Shown here in pieces: positions 51,368 to 58,099 of a stretch of DNA of 64,000 nt. Made by a program: the position numbers and the translations under genes. The notes below the pieces were generated by a model. It was not told where the DNA came from. It saw nothing but the letters and a program-made list of their open reading frames with translations, and ran no database searches. Position 1 is the stretch's first letter; each line of letters starts with the position of its first letter. This stretch comes from Actinoplanes subtropicus (lineage in GTDB: Bacteria; Actinomycetota; Actinomycetes; Mycobacteriales; Micromonosporaceae): NCBI RefSeq assembly GCF_000721705.1, contig NZ_JOJL01000028.1, positions 124,001 through 188,000 of the forward strand. The letters are read 5' to 3'.

Positions 51368-51585
51368 CACGGCGCCACCTGCAGCTCGGCCTCGACCGCC
51401 GCACACATCAACCCCGCGCCGGACATATCCGCTGGAAGCCCGACCTGCGCGGCTCCCACGGCATCCCGATCGTCCGGCAGGCCAGGCCGACGACCCACCA
51501 GGGCGGCCAGGCAGCACGGTCGCAGCGCCACCCGCACCGGCCCACCTGCGCTGAGCAGCGCATCCAACGAACACCGCCCCCTCAT
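51367..51585 (-). CDS. Small ORF between tadB and tadC
   Basis: 72 residues. Start overlaps the tadB stop (ATGA) and stop overlaps the tadC start (TGATG), so it tiles perfectly into the operon. Contains cysteines (CSLDALL, RPCCLAAL, LMCAAVEAE) but no recognised domain. The tiling is the support; the sequence alone would not be convincing. Confidence 0.45.
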   Translation of the reverse strand: MRGRCSLDALLSAGGPVRVALRPCCLAALVGRRPGLPDDRDAVGAAQVGLPADMSGAGLMCAAVEAELQVAP

Positions 51586-52298
51586 CGCGAGGCCCCCGCA
51601 CCGAACGACGCCGCCGCCTCGAACGCAGCCCCCTCAGCAGCGGAATCCCCCGCGGCGAGCTGCGACGCCCCCACCATCAGCCGCTCCGACCAGATCAACC
51701 CGCCACCCTGCAACAGCACCGCCCCGATCGCGCACGCCCCACCCAGCGGCGTATGCAGCAGCACCCCCACCGGATCCGCCCCGATCGCCAGCCCTAGCCC
51801 GATGCCACCCACCGGCAGCCCGGCCAACAGCACCGCCGTGGCTTGCGCCCCCGCCGCCTGCGCCGTTGCCGACGCCGCCGCCCGATCGGCCGCCCGCGCA
51901 TCGGCTTCGATCCGCTCGACCAGATCCGCGGCCGGCGCCCCCGTCCGCTCGGCCAGCCGCCACACCGAGGTGATGAGCCGCCCGATCCGTCCCGGCGCGA
52001 ACTCCTCCCCCGACGGCGGCAGCCCCGCCCGCAGATCGGCCGCCAGCCCGGCCAGCTTGGCGATCGCCAACTGCCGCTCGGCCAGGGCCCGCCGCCGCGC
52101 CGACCGCCGCAGGAGTGCTCGTCCCCCGAGCCCGGCGTAGACCGCCGCCACCACCGCGAGCACCGGGCCGCCGACCAGCAGTCCGATGACGACGGCCGCA
52201 GCCGCGCCGAGCACCATGCCCCTTCGCGGCCCCATCCGAAGCCGCCGACCCGGCCAGCCGACCACCGCCGCCACGCACACCAGCAGCGCGGCCCTCAC
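51582..52298 (-). CDS. tadB: Pilus assembly membrane protein TadB (GspF-like)
   Basis: 238 residues from GTG 52298, overlapping the tadA stop by 4 bp (GTGA). N-terminal helices (LLVCVAAVVGW, GMVLGAAAAVVIGLLVGG) and a T2SSF domain (LAIAKLAGLAADLRAGLPP, WRLAERTGAPAADLVERIEADARAADRA). Works with TadC as the pilus platform. Confidence 0.88.
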   Translation of the reverse strand: MRAALLVCVAAVVGWPGRRLRMGPRRGMVLGAAAAVVIGLLVGGPVLAVVAAVYAGLGGRALLRRSARRRALAERQLAIAKLAGLAADLRAGLPPSGEEFAPGRIGRLITSVWRLAERTGAPAADLVERIEADARAADRAAASATAQAAGAQATAVLLAGLPVGGIGLGLAIGADPVGVLLHTPLGGACAIGAVLLQGGGLIWSERLMVGASQLAAGDSAAEGAAFEAAASFGAGASR

Positions 52299-53534
52299 GA
52301 GCCCACCCCCACCGGCGGCTCGAGCACGGCCGGCACCGGGACACCCCGACCGGCCAGCAACCGCGCCAGCGCCGTAGCCCCCGCCGCGGCACCACTCCCG
52401 AGCCGCCAAGCCGGCACCACCGTCGCCAGCCGCTGCTCGCCGGCCGGAAGCAGCACGCTCACCGACTCCAGCAGCCGCCCCTGCGGCACCCGCCCCCGCG
52501 ACGCCAAGCCCTGCGGCGCCCGCCCCTGCGACGCCAGGCCCAGCGGCACCCGCCCCTGCGGCACCCGACGCACCTGCAGCACGACCTGCAGCGCCGCCAC
52601 AACTTGCGCGTGCAGCGCCGCCCGGGGCAAGCCGCCGAGCAGCCCCAGCGCCTCCAGCCGGGCCGGCACGTCGGCCGCGGTGTTGGCGTGCAGCGTGCCA
52701 GCGCCGCCGTCGTGCCCCGTGTTCAGCGCGCCCAGCAGGTCGACGATCTCGGCCCCGCGGCACTCCCCGATGACCAGCCGATCCGGTCGCATCCGCAGCG
52801 CCTGCCGGACGAGATCGGTCAGCCCGATCGCCCCCGCCCCCTCGACGTTGGCCGTCCGGGCCTGCAGCGCGACCACATGCGGGTGCACCGGCCGCAGCTC
52901 GGCCGCGTCCTCGACCAGCACGATCCGCTCGCTCGGCGGCACCAGCCCGAGCAACGTGGACAGCAGCGTGGTCTTGCCGCTGCCCGTGCCCCCGGTCACC
53001 AGGTAGGCCAGCCGCGCCCGCACGATCGCCGCCAGCACCGGCGCCACCGTGGTCGCCACCGTCCCGTGCTCGACCAGCTCGTCGAGCGTGAACGGCCGCG
53101 GCCGGAAGGTCCGCAGCGACCGGCGGCAGCACCGCGTGCAGCCGGGTCCCGTCGGGCAGGCGGGCGTCCGCGTACGGCTGCCCGTCGTCGAGCCGCCGCC
53201 CGCAGGCCGCCGCGAGCCGCTGGGCGAGCCGCCGCACCTCCTCGTGGTCGCGGAAACTGATCGCCGTCCGCTCGAGCCCGTGTCCCCGGTCGATCCACAC
53301 CTGCAAACCGTTGACCAGCACGTCGGTCACCGCCGGATCGGTGAGCAGCGGCGCGAGCGGCCCGGCCCCGACCAGTTCGTCGTGGACCCGGTCGGCCAGC
53401 CGCAGCACGGCCGTGTCGCCGAGCGCGCCGGCCTCTCGTCGCACGGCGTGCCGCACCGTGGCCGGCGTCGCCTCCACCCCACCCACCGCGAACTGTTGCC
53501 GCACCGAGGTAGCGAGTGCTCCATACCCGGTCAT
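52295..53534 (-). pseudogene. tadA: TadA/CpaF secretion ATPase, frameshifted
   Basis: The gene starts at ATG 53534 (overlapping the cpaE stop, ATGA) and reads the N-terminal half (VTDVLVNGLQVWIDRG, DARLPDGTRLHAVLPP). At about 53119 the homologous sequence moves to another frame, continuing SLRTFRPRPFTLDELV and the ATPase core GGTGSGKTT, ECRGAEIVDLL to the stop at 52295. Between PP and SLR the family normally has about 7-8 more residues, so a deletion of about 20-23 bases, not a multiple of three, is likely. The C-terminus carries three 10-residue repeats (52481-52570). Unless rescued by frameshifting, no full ATPase is made. Confidence 0.8.
52481..52570 (-). repeat. Three 30-bp tandem repeats inside tadA
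   Basis: Units 52481-52510, 52511-52540 and 52541-52570 share CTGCGGCACCCGCCCC-type sequence and encode a 10-residue repeat (QGR-P-GLAS pattern). They sit in the ATPase C-terminal domain, in frame. Confidence 0.75.
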
Positions 53535-54592
53535 GCCAACTCCTCGATCAGCTGCCGGCACAGCTTGGCGAGCTGCCCCTTTCCGGTCGCGGCGGGCGCC
53601 CGGCCGTACTCGACCTGCCGGCACATCTCCGGGTCGGGCCGCAGCAGCCCGGCCAGCGGCAGCCCCAGCGCGTGCGCGATCTCCTCGGGCCGCAGCTTGC
53701 CGGGCGCCGGGCCGCGCACCACCAGCGCGAGGTCGTCGCGATGGACGCGGATCAGCCGCGCCACCCGGGACGCGCCGGCGGTGGCCCGCAACTCGGCCGG
53801 GACGACCAGCACCACCCGGTCGGCCGCCTGCAGCGCGAGCACCGCCGCGTCGTCGAGCTGCCGGGGCAGGTCCGCGATGATCACGTCGCGGCCGCGCCGG
53901 CCCGCGTCGAGCGCGGCCGCCATCGCCTCGCTGGGCACGAACGGCGCGTCGTCCCGCGCGAACGACAGCAGCACGAGGTCGCCGCGCTGGGGCAGCGCTC
54001 GCAGCAGCGCCGGCGGATCGATCCGGCCGCCCGCCCGGGCCAGCGCCGGCCACCGAAGACCGTCCAGCCCCTCCCAGCCGAGCAGCAGGTCGAGCCCGCC
54101 GCCGAGCGGGTCGGCGTCGACCAGCAGCGTGCGGTGCCCGGCGCGGACCGCGGTGACCGCCAAGCCGCCGGCCAGCGTGCTCGCCCCGGCGCCGCCGCAG
54201 CCGCCGATCACCGCCAGCGTGCGGGCGTCGGCTGGTGGCGGTGACGGGGCCGTCATTGCCGCGGCGAACCGGTCGACCAGCCAGGCCTCGCCGTCGGGCA
54301 GCAGGCAGACGTGCACCGGGCCGAAGCGTTTCACCGCCTCCTCGACGCCCGGCGGCCAGGTGTGCCGGCCGACGATCAGGGTGCGCGGATGTCGGGGCAG
54401 CCGCGCCCGCAGGCCGGCGACGACCTGATCGGCGCCGAACACGAGGAACGGCGCGGCGGGCAACCGGGCGCGGGCGGCGGCGGGATCGGCGGCCACCTCG
54501 ACCTCGGTGCCGCCGGCCGCGGCGAGGCGCAGCAGGTCGTCGAGGAGGTCCTGATCGGCGGTCACGACAAGGGGCAGGCGCGGAGCGGACAT
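53531..54592 (-). CDS. CpaE/Ssd-like ATPase (septum-site/pilus localisation)
   Basis: 353 residues from ATG 54592 (GGAGA seven bases before); ATG 54613 also possible. Receiver-like N-terminus without a clear phospho-Asp, then a MinD-type ATPase: deviant Walker A GGCGGAGAST about residue 133, LLVDADPLGGGLD, and DVIIADLPRQ. First gene of the tad operon. Homologues (mycobacterial Ssd, Caulobacter CpaE) position the pilus or affect septation. Confidence 0.88.
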   Translation of the reverse strand: MSAPRLPLVVTADQDLLDDLLRLAAAGGTEVEVAADPAAARARLPAAPFLVFGADQVVAGLRARLPRHPRTLIVGRHTWPPGVEEAVKRFGPVHVCLLPDGEAWLVDRFAAAMTAPSPPPADARTLAVIGGCGGAGASTLAGGLAVTAVRAGHRTLLVDADPLGGGLDLLLGWEGLDGLRWPALARAGGRIDPPALLRALPQRGDLVLLSFARDDAPFVPSEAMAAALDAGRRGRDVIIADLPRQLDDAAVLALQAADRVVLVVPAELRATAGASRVARLIRVHRDDLALVVRGPAPGKLRPEEIAHALGLPLAGLLRPDPEMCRQVEYGRAPAATGKGQLAKLCRQLIEELA

Positions 54593-54773
54593 CGCGGCTC
54601 TCCAACACGGCATCGGGCGGATGAGGCGCCCACCGTCGCCGACGCCGCCAGGGCCGCACAACGCCGATCTGCCGAGCTGTGGATAACTCAATCCGCTGTG
54701 GACAGCGTCCTCGCCGCGAGTGGATCTGCTATCGCGGAACTGTCGTGAATCTGACACCGCCCGCATATAGGGA

Positions 54774-54850
54774 ACGACCCCCGTCGGGGGAGACGGGGGC
54801 CGTCCGAGGATTCGGCTCCGGGGGGGTCGAGCCGAATCGGCTCGGTGATC
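54774..54850 (-). ncRNA. 6C small RNA
   Basis: On the minus strand two consecutive hairpins have C-rich loops: GATTCGGCTC-GACCCCCCCG-GAGCCGAATC (54809-54838) and CCCCCGTC-TCCCCC-GACGGGGG (54778-54799). This is the defining layout of the actinobacterial 6C RNA. It lies between the cpaE/ssd homologue and the HAD hydrolase gene, the same place as the mycobacterial 6C RNA (B11, between Rv3660c and Rv3661). The second hairpin probably doubles as terminator. Exact ends are not known. In mycobacteria it pairs with mRNAs through the C-loops. Confidence 0.85.
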
Positions 54851-55077
54851 GCGGGGGGCGCAACCACCGAGGGTCAGGTGTCAGAAGCGGATTGTGGATC
54901 GTGCGACCACACAACATGAATCCCGATCGCAACAGCACTAGCATGCCTCACGAAAGGCGCACACGTCGAGTACCGATTGTGGCACGGTGCGAGGGTGGTG
55001 CCCGTCTGACGGATTTCACAGCCAGTCACCGGCCCCGCGCGGCGTGCCGGGGACGGCGGCGGTGCCCCTCTTGCGGC

Positions 55078-55083
55078 TACACT
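55078..55083 (+). promoter_or_regulatory. -10 element of the HAD hydrolase gene (leaderless)
   Basis: TACACT ends 8 bases before the GTG start at 55092; no ribosome-binding site seen. Confidence 0.5.
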
Positions 55084-55091
55084 TTCGGCCC

Positions 55092-55889
55092 GTGGGCCGC
55101 AGCGCCGCGTTTTTCGACCTCGACAAGACCGTCATCGCCAAGTCCAGCGCCCTGGCCTTCGGACGGCCGTTCTACCGTGACGGCCTGATCAGCCGGCGCG
55201 ACGTCGTCAAATCCGCTTACGCACAGCTCATGTTCCGCCTCGGCGGGGGCGGCGACGAGCAGGCGATGGCCCGCACCCGCGACTACTTAGCGGCGTTGAC
55301 CAAGGGCTGGCGGGTCGAGCAGGTCCAGCAGGTCATCGCCGAGACCCTCGACGAGCTGATCAATCCGTATGTCTACGCCGAGGCCGCCACCCTGATCAGC
55401 GAACATCAGGCGGCCGGCCGCGACGTCGTGCTGGTCTCGGCCTCCGGCGAGGAGATGGTCCGCCCGATCGGCGCGCTGCTCGGCATCACCGACGTGATCG
55501 CCACCCGGATGAGCATCGTCGACGGTCGCTACAGCGGCGCGATCGAGTTCTACGCCGCCGGCCCCAACAAGGTCGTCGGCGTCCGCGAGCTCGCCGACCA
55601 GCGCGGCTACGACCTGGCCGACTGCTATGCCTACTCCGACTCGGCGAGCGACCTCCCGCTGCTGGAATCGGTCGGCCACCCCAGCGCCGTCAACCCCGAC
55701 CGTGCCCTCCGCCGCACCGCGCTGGAAAACTCCTGGCCGATCCTCGAATTCCGCAACCCCATCCCGGTCGGCAAACGCCTCCGTGGCGGCCCAGCCGTCC
55801 CGGTCGCCGCGGCCTTGGGCGTCGGCGTCGGCGCCGCGATCGCCCTCTCCATCTATGCCCGCCACCGCCGCTCCCGAGCCGCCGTCTAA
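55092..55889 (+). CDS. HAD-IB family phosphatase (SerB2-like), membrane-tailed
   Basis: 265 residues from GTG 55092. HAD motifs: FFDLDKTV (nucleophile Asp), VLVSASGEEM (motif II Ser), and YAYSDSASDLPLLE (motif IV Asps). A C-terminal hydrophobic helix (VPVAAALGVGVGAAIALSIYA) and basic end suggest membrane attachment. Homologue of mycobacterial Rv3661, beside the tad operon. Codon 66 is TTA (55287-55289), rare in this genome. Substrate unknown. Confidence 0.88.
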   Translation: MGRSAAFFDLDKTVIAKSSALAFGRPFYRDGLISRRDVVKSAYAQLMFRLGGGGDEQAMARTRDYLAALTKGWRVEQVQQVIAETLDELINPYVYAEAATLISEHQAAGRDVVLVSASGEEMVRPIGALLGITDVIATRMSIVDGRYSGAIEFYAAGPNKVVGVRELADQRGYDLADCYAYSDSASDLPLLESVGHPSAVNPDRALRRTALENSWPILEFRNPIPVGKRLRGGPAVPVAAALGVGVGAAIALSIYARHRRSRAAV

Positions 55890-55935
55890 CTTCAAAAATC
55901 CCTTGGCCGTACGCCAATCCTCAGCCCCCGCCTTA

Positions 55936-56006
55936 GCCGCCCGGCCGGTTGCAACTCCGGCCCCTCGCGCGGCCGCCGGGCTGTCCCGGCGGGCCGGCTA
56001 TCGCCG
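55936..56006 (+). repeat. Long inverted repeat, left arm (REP-like core)
   Basis: About 70 bp matching the reverse complement of 56505-56577 with some 85-90% identity; a 33-base core is identical. The core contains a self-hairpin CCGCCGGG-CTGT-CCCGGCGG. Confidence 0.8.
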
Positions 56007-56239
56007 ACGGCTCCCGCTCCAGCAGACCGCTCGCTGCGATCCTTCGCCCGCCGTAGCTACCGCGTGCCCGCCCCGTGCATGGTCAACACAGGGTCAGTGA
56101 GCTGGGCGAATGGTTTTGGTCTGACTAATCTGAAACGCCAGGTTTGCCGCCCGGAAGCCCTGGCGATCAAGCGGCGAGCGGCGTAGAAAGAACTGGCGAG
56201 CAACGTTGCGGAGGGCCTGGAAACCGGGGATTCCCGGGG

Positions 56240-56277
56240 GTCGGGATACCTGAGCTTCGTCGGGATACCTGAGCTGC
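56240..56277 (+). repeat. Tandem 19-bp repeat
   Basis: GTCGGGATACCTGAGCT(T/G)C occurs twice in direct succession within the gene-free region. Confidence 0.8.
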
Positions 56278-56447
56278 GGAGTGTCCGGGAGTTTCAAGGT
56301 CCAGCATCGGGGCTCGTGCACGGCCACCGGGAACCCACGCGCGATCAGCCACGGCAGGCACGTTGCGGCGGGACCTCAGCCGAGAGGCTTCAGGACTGTC
56401 GACAACGACTCAGGTGCACGCTTGATAACCCGGTCCGGACGCGCTAA

Positions 56448-56482
56448 AGCCGGCGCCCCTAGCGGGACGCCGGCTCTATTTT
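56448..56482 (+). terminator. Terminator-like hairpin
   Basis: AGCCGGCGCCCC-loop-GGGACGCCGGCT followed by CTATTTT. No gene is evident upstream on this strand within 500 bp, so it may end a non-coding transcript or read-through from the HAD gene. Confidence 0.5.
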
Positions 56483-56504
56483 GTGCCCGTGCTCATCCGA
56501 GAAC

Positions 56505-56577
56505 GGTCGGCTTTGCCGGCCCGCCGGGACAGCCCGGCGGCCGCGCGCGGAGCCGGGGTTGCAACCAGCCGGGCGGC
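56505..56577 (-). repeat. Long inverted repeat, right arm (REP-like core)
   Basis: Reverse-complement partner of 55936-56006, with the same CCGCCGGG-ACAG-CCCGGCGG hairpin and a GTTGCAACC segment. The pair encloses about 500 bp. Confidence 0.8.
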
Positions 56578-56606
56578 GAAAGCGGGAACTCGGCCTCGTC
56601 GTACGG

Positions 56607-57092
56607 TCAAGTGGTTTCAAGGTTTTGGGAAGCCCGGTGGCGGGCTCGAAGCTCCTGGTAGACGGCGCGGAAGAGCGAAGGGCGGGCGTGGAAGTCGACG
56701 CCCTTGGCCCACAGTTCGGTGTTGACGCAGGAGCCGTCGTGGCGCTCGATCAGGACCGTCATGCCGGTCTCGATCTCCCAGGGGCCCAGGCGCTGGGTGG
56801 CCTTGTGCAGGCGGACGTTGGCCACGTCGCGCCACGGCATGGTGCGGGAGCGTAGGAGGCCGTGGATGCGCACGCCCGTGTTGCCCACATATGCCCCCAT
56901 GCGGAGGATGCGGTGAGTGCCGATCGCCCAGACCGCCGCCAGGGTGCCGGCGACGAGCTTGGCGCCCTGGCCGGACAGGTCGAACTGGCGGACGGTCGCC
57001 CAGGCCAGGAAGGCCAGCGCCGCCGCCTCCCAGGCGATCACCAGCCAGCGGCCGGGGCCGGGTGAGTAGGGGCGGGTCCAGGTTTCCTGCAC
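56607..57092 (-). CDS. Two-helix membrane protein with PH-like domain
   Basis: 161 residues if started at GTG 57092; the frame is open to 57134. Two hydrophobic helices about 15-65 (WLVIAWEAAALAFLAWA, LVAGTLAAVWAIG), then a bacterial PH-like domain (GAYVGNTGVRIHGLLRSRTMPW, ETGMTVLIERHDGS). Function unknown. Neighbour of the HAD/Fic-like/acsA group. Confidence 0.7.
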   Translation of the reverse strand: MQETWTRPYSPGPGRWLVIAWEAAALAFLAWATVRQFDLSGQGAKLVAGTLAAVWAIGTHRILRMGAYVGNTGVRIHGLLRSRTMPWRDVANVRLHKATQRLGPWEIETGMTVLIERHDGSCVNTELWAKGVDFHARPSLFRAVYQELRARHRASQNLETT

Positions 57093-57152
57093 GCGAGCGA
57101 GTATCCCAGCGGTTCGTCGTCGGGCGGGCGGCATCGACCGAAGAATGACTGA

Positions 57153-57893
57153 TCAGGCGGCGGCTAGAACCCCATCGCCGATGACGGTCAGCTCGTCGGC
57201 GGCGGCGGATACCGCGGCGGCGTAGTGCCGGAGCCACGAACGGACGCCGTCGGGGGTGCCGGTGGCGTAGGCGCCCGAGGAACCGACGTATTCGGGCTCG
57301 CGGGCCAGGTGGCCGATCTCCACGGCGATGAGGCCGCGTGGGTCGAAACCGCGGTTGATCAGGGTGAGGCGGGCGGCGGCGCGGGCCACGACGCCGGACG
57401 GACCGGCGAAGGGGCGCAGGGTGAGCAGTTCGGCGTGGACGATCGCCGCGAGGAGCACCGGCTGCGACTTGTCCGGATTTTTCGTGACAAGTTCCGCCAG
57501 GCCGCCGATACGGTCCGCGCTGCCGGTCAGCTTGCCGAGATCGTCGGCGGGGACGACGCCCCGGGCGGCCAACACGTGCAGCTTGGCGAGCACCTGACGA
57601 GGCGCCCGCGGCCAGAGATCGACGAGCCCGCCCAGACCCTCGGCGACCCGCAACGCGCCCTGCACGACCGGATCGGTGACGGTACCGCCGCGCACCTCCT
57701 CGACGTCGTACGCATGGCCCTCGAGGGCGGCACTCGCCACCGCCGCGCGCAGGCTGGCCTCGGCCGCGACCTGGCCGCCGTGCCGGCGCAGCGCCCGGTG
57801 CCGCATGGCGGTGTCGACACGGTCACGGGCCTCGGCCAGGGCGGGCGCGACGTCGGCGAGGTCGAGGAGCGGGGCGAGAGGGTCCACCAGCAT
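57153..57893 (-). CDS. Fic-like protein with degenerate active site (Rv3662c-like)
   Basis: 246 residues from ATG 57893; ATG 57914 is an alternative. All-helical. AAVASAALEGHAYDVEEVRGG in parts recalls the Fic inhibitory/N-terminal helix (SAxEG), and LLTLRPFAGPSGVVARAAARL lies where Fic proteins have HPFxxGNGRxxR; the first His and the GNGR are lost (Arg-Pro-Phe ... Gly-Pro-Ser-Gly). It is therefore probably not an active AMP transferase. Homologous in place to Rv3662c. Confidence 0.65.
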   Translation of the reverse strand: MLVDPLAPLLDLADVAPALAEARDRVDTAMRHRALRRHGGQVAAEASLRAAVASAALEGHAYDVEEVRGGTVTDPVVQGALRVAEGLGGLVDLWPRAPRQVLAKLHVLAARGVVPADDLGKLTGSADRIGGLAELVTKNPDKSQPVLLAAIVHAELLTLRPFAGPSGVVARAAARLTLINRGFDPRGLIAVEIGHLAREPEYVGSSGAYATGTPDGVRSWLRHYAAAVSAAADELTVIGDGVLAAA

Positions 57894-58099
57894 ACGGTAG
57901 CGGGTAAGAATCATCGAGCATGGGATGCGCGAAGTGGCTCGCAACTGGCAAGATTCGCGCAGTACCAATCAGCAATCGGTCATCCAGCGCGCCCATCGCG
58001 CCATCGGGCGCGATCCGGTGGGCAAGTGTCGCCGGGCCACACCGGCGGAACTAGTGTGCAACGAGAAACCCTGCGTAGCAGCGAAGAGGAGCCGCCCTC

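Larger units (their letters stand above)
54593..55091. other. 500-bp intergenic region between cpaE and the HAD gene
   Basis: Contains two DnaA-box-like sites (TGTGGATAA 54678-54686 and TGTGGACAG 54697-54705), the 6C RNA (54774-54850) and the HAD promoter. Nothing else recognised from 54860 to 55060. Confidence 0.5.
55890..56606. other. 717-bp gene-free region with inverted repeats
   Basis: No convincing coding frame on either strand. Contains two inverted-repeat arms (55936-56006 and 56505-56577), a tandem 19-bp repeat (56240-56277) and a terminator-like hairpin (56448-56482). Confidence 0.6.

Noticed and set aside
51582..54659. A single 1025-codon minus-strand frame through the tad genes
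   Set aside because: It merges the tadB frame, part of tadA and an out-of-frame read of cpaE; only the tadB part and the tadA N-terminus make sense.
55890..56606. tmRNA, RNase P RNA or a tRNA in the gene-free region
   Set aside because: No tag-peptide frame, no conserved RNase P core and no cloverleaf could be found.
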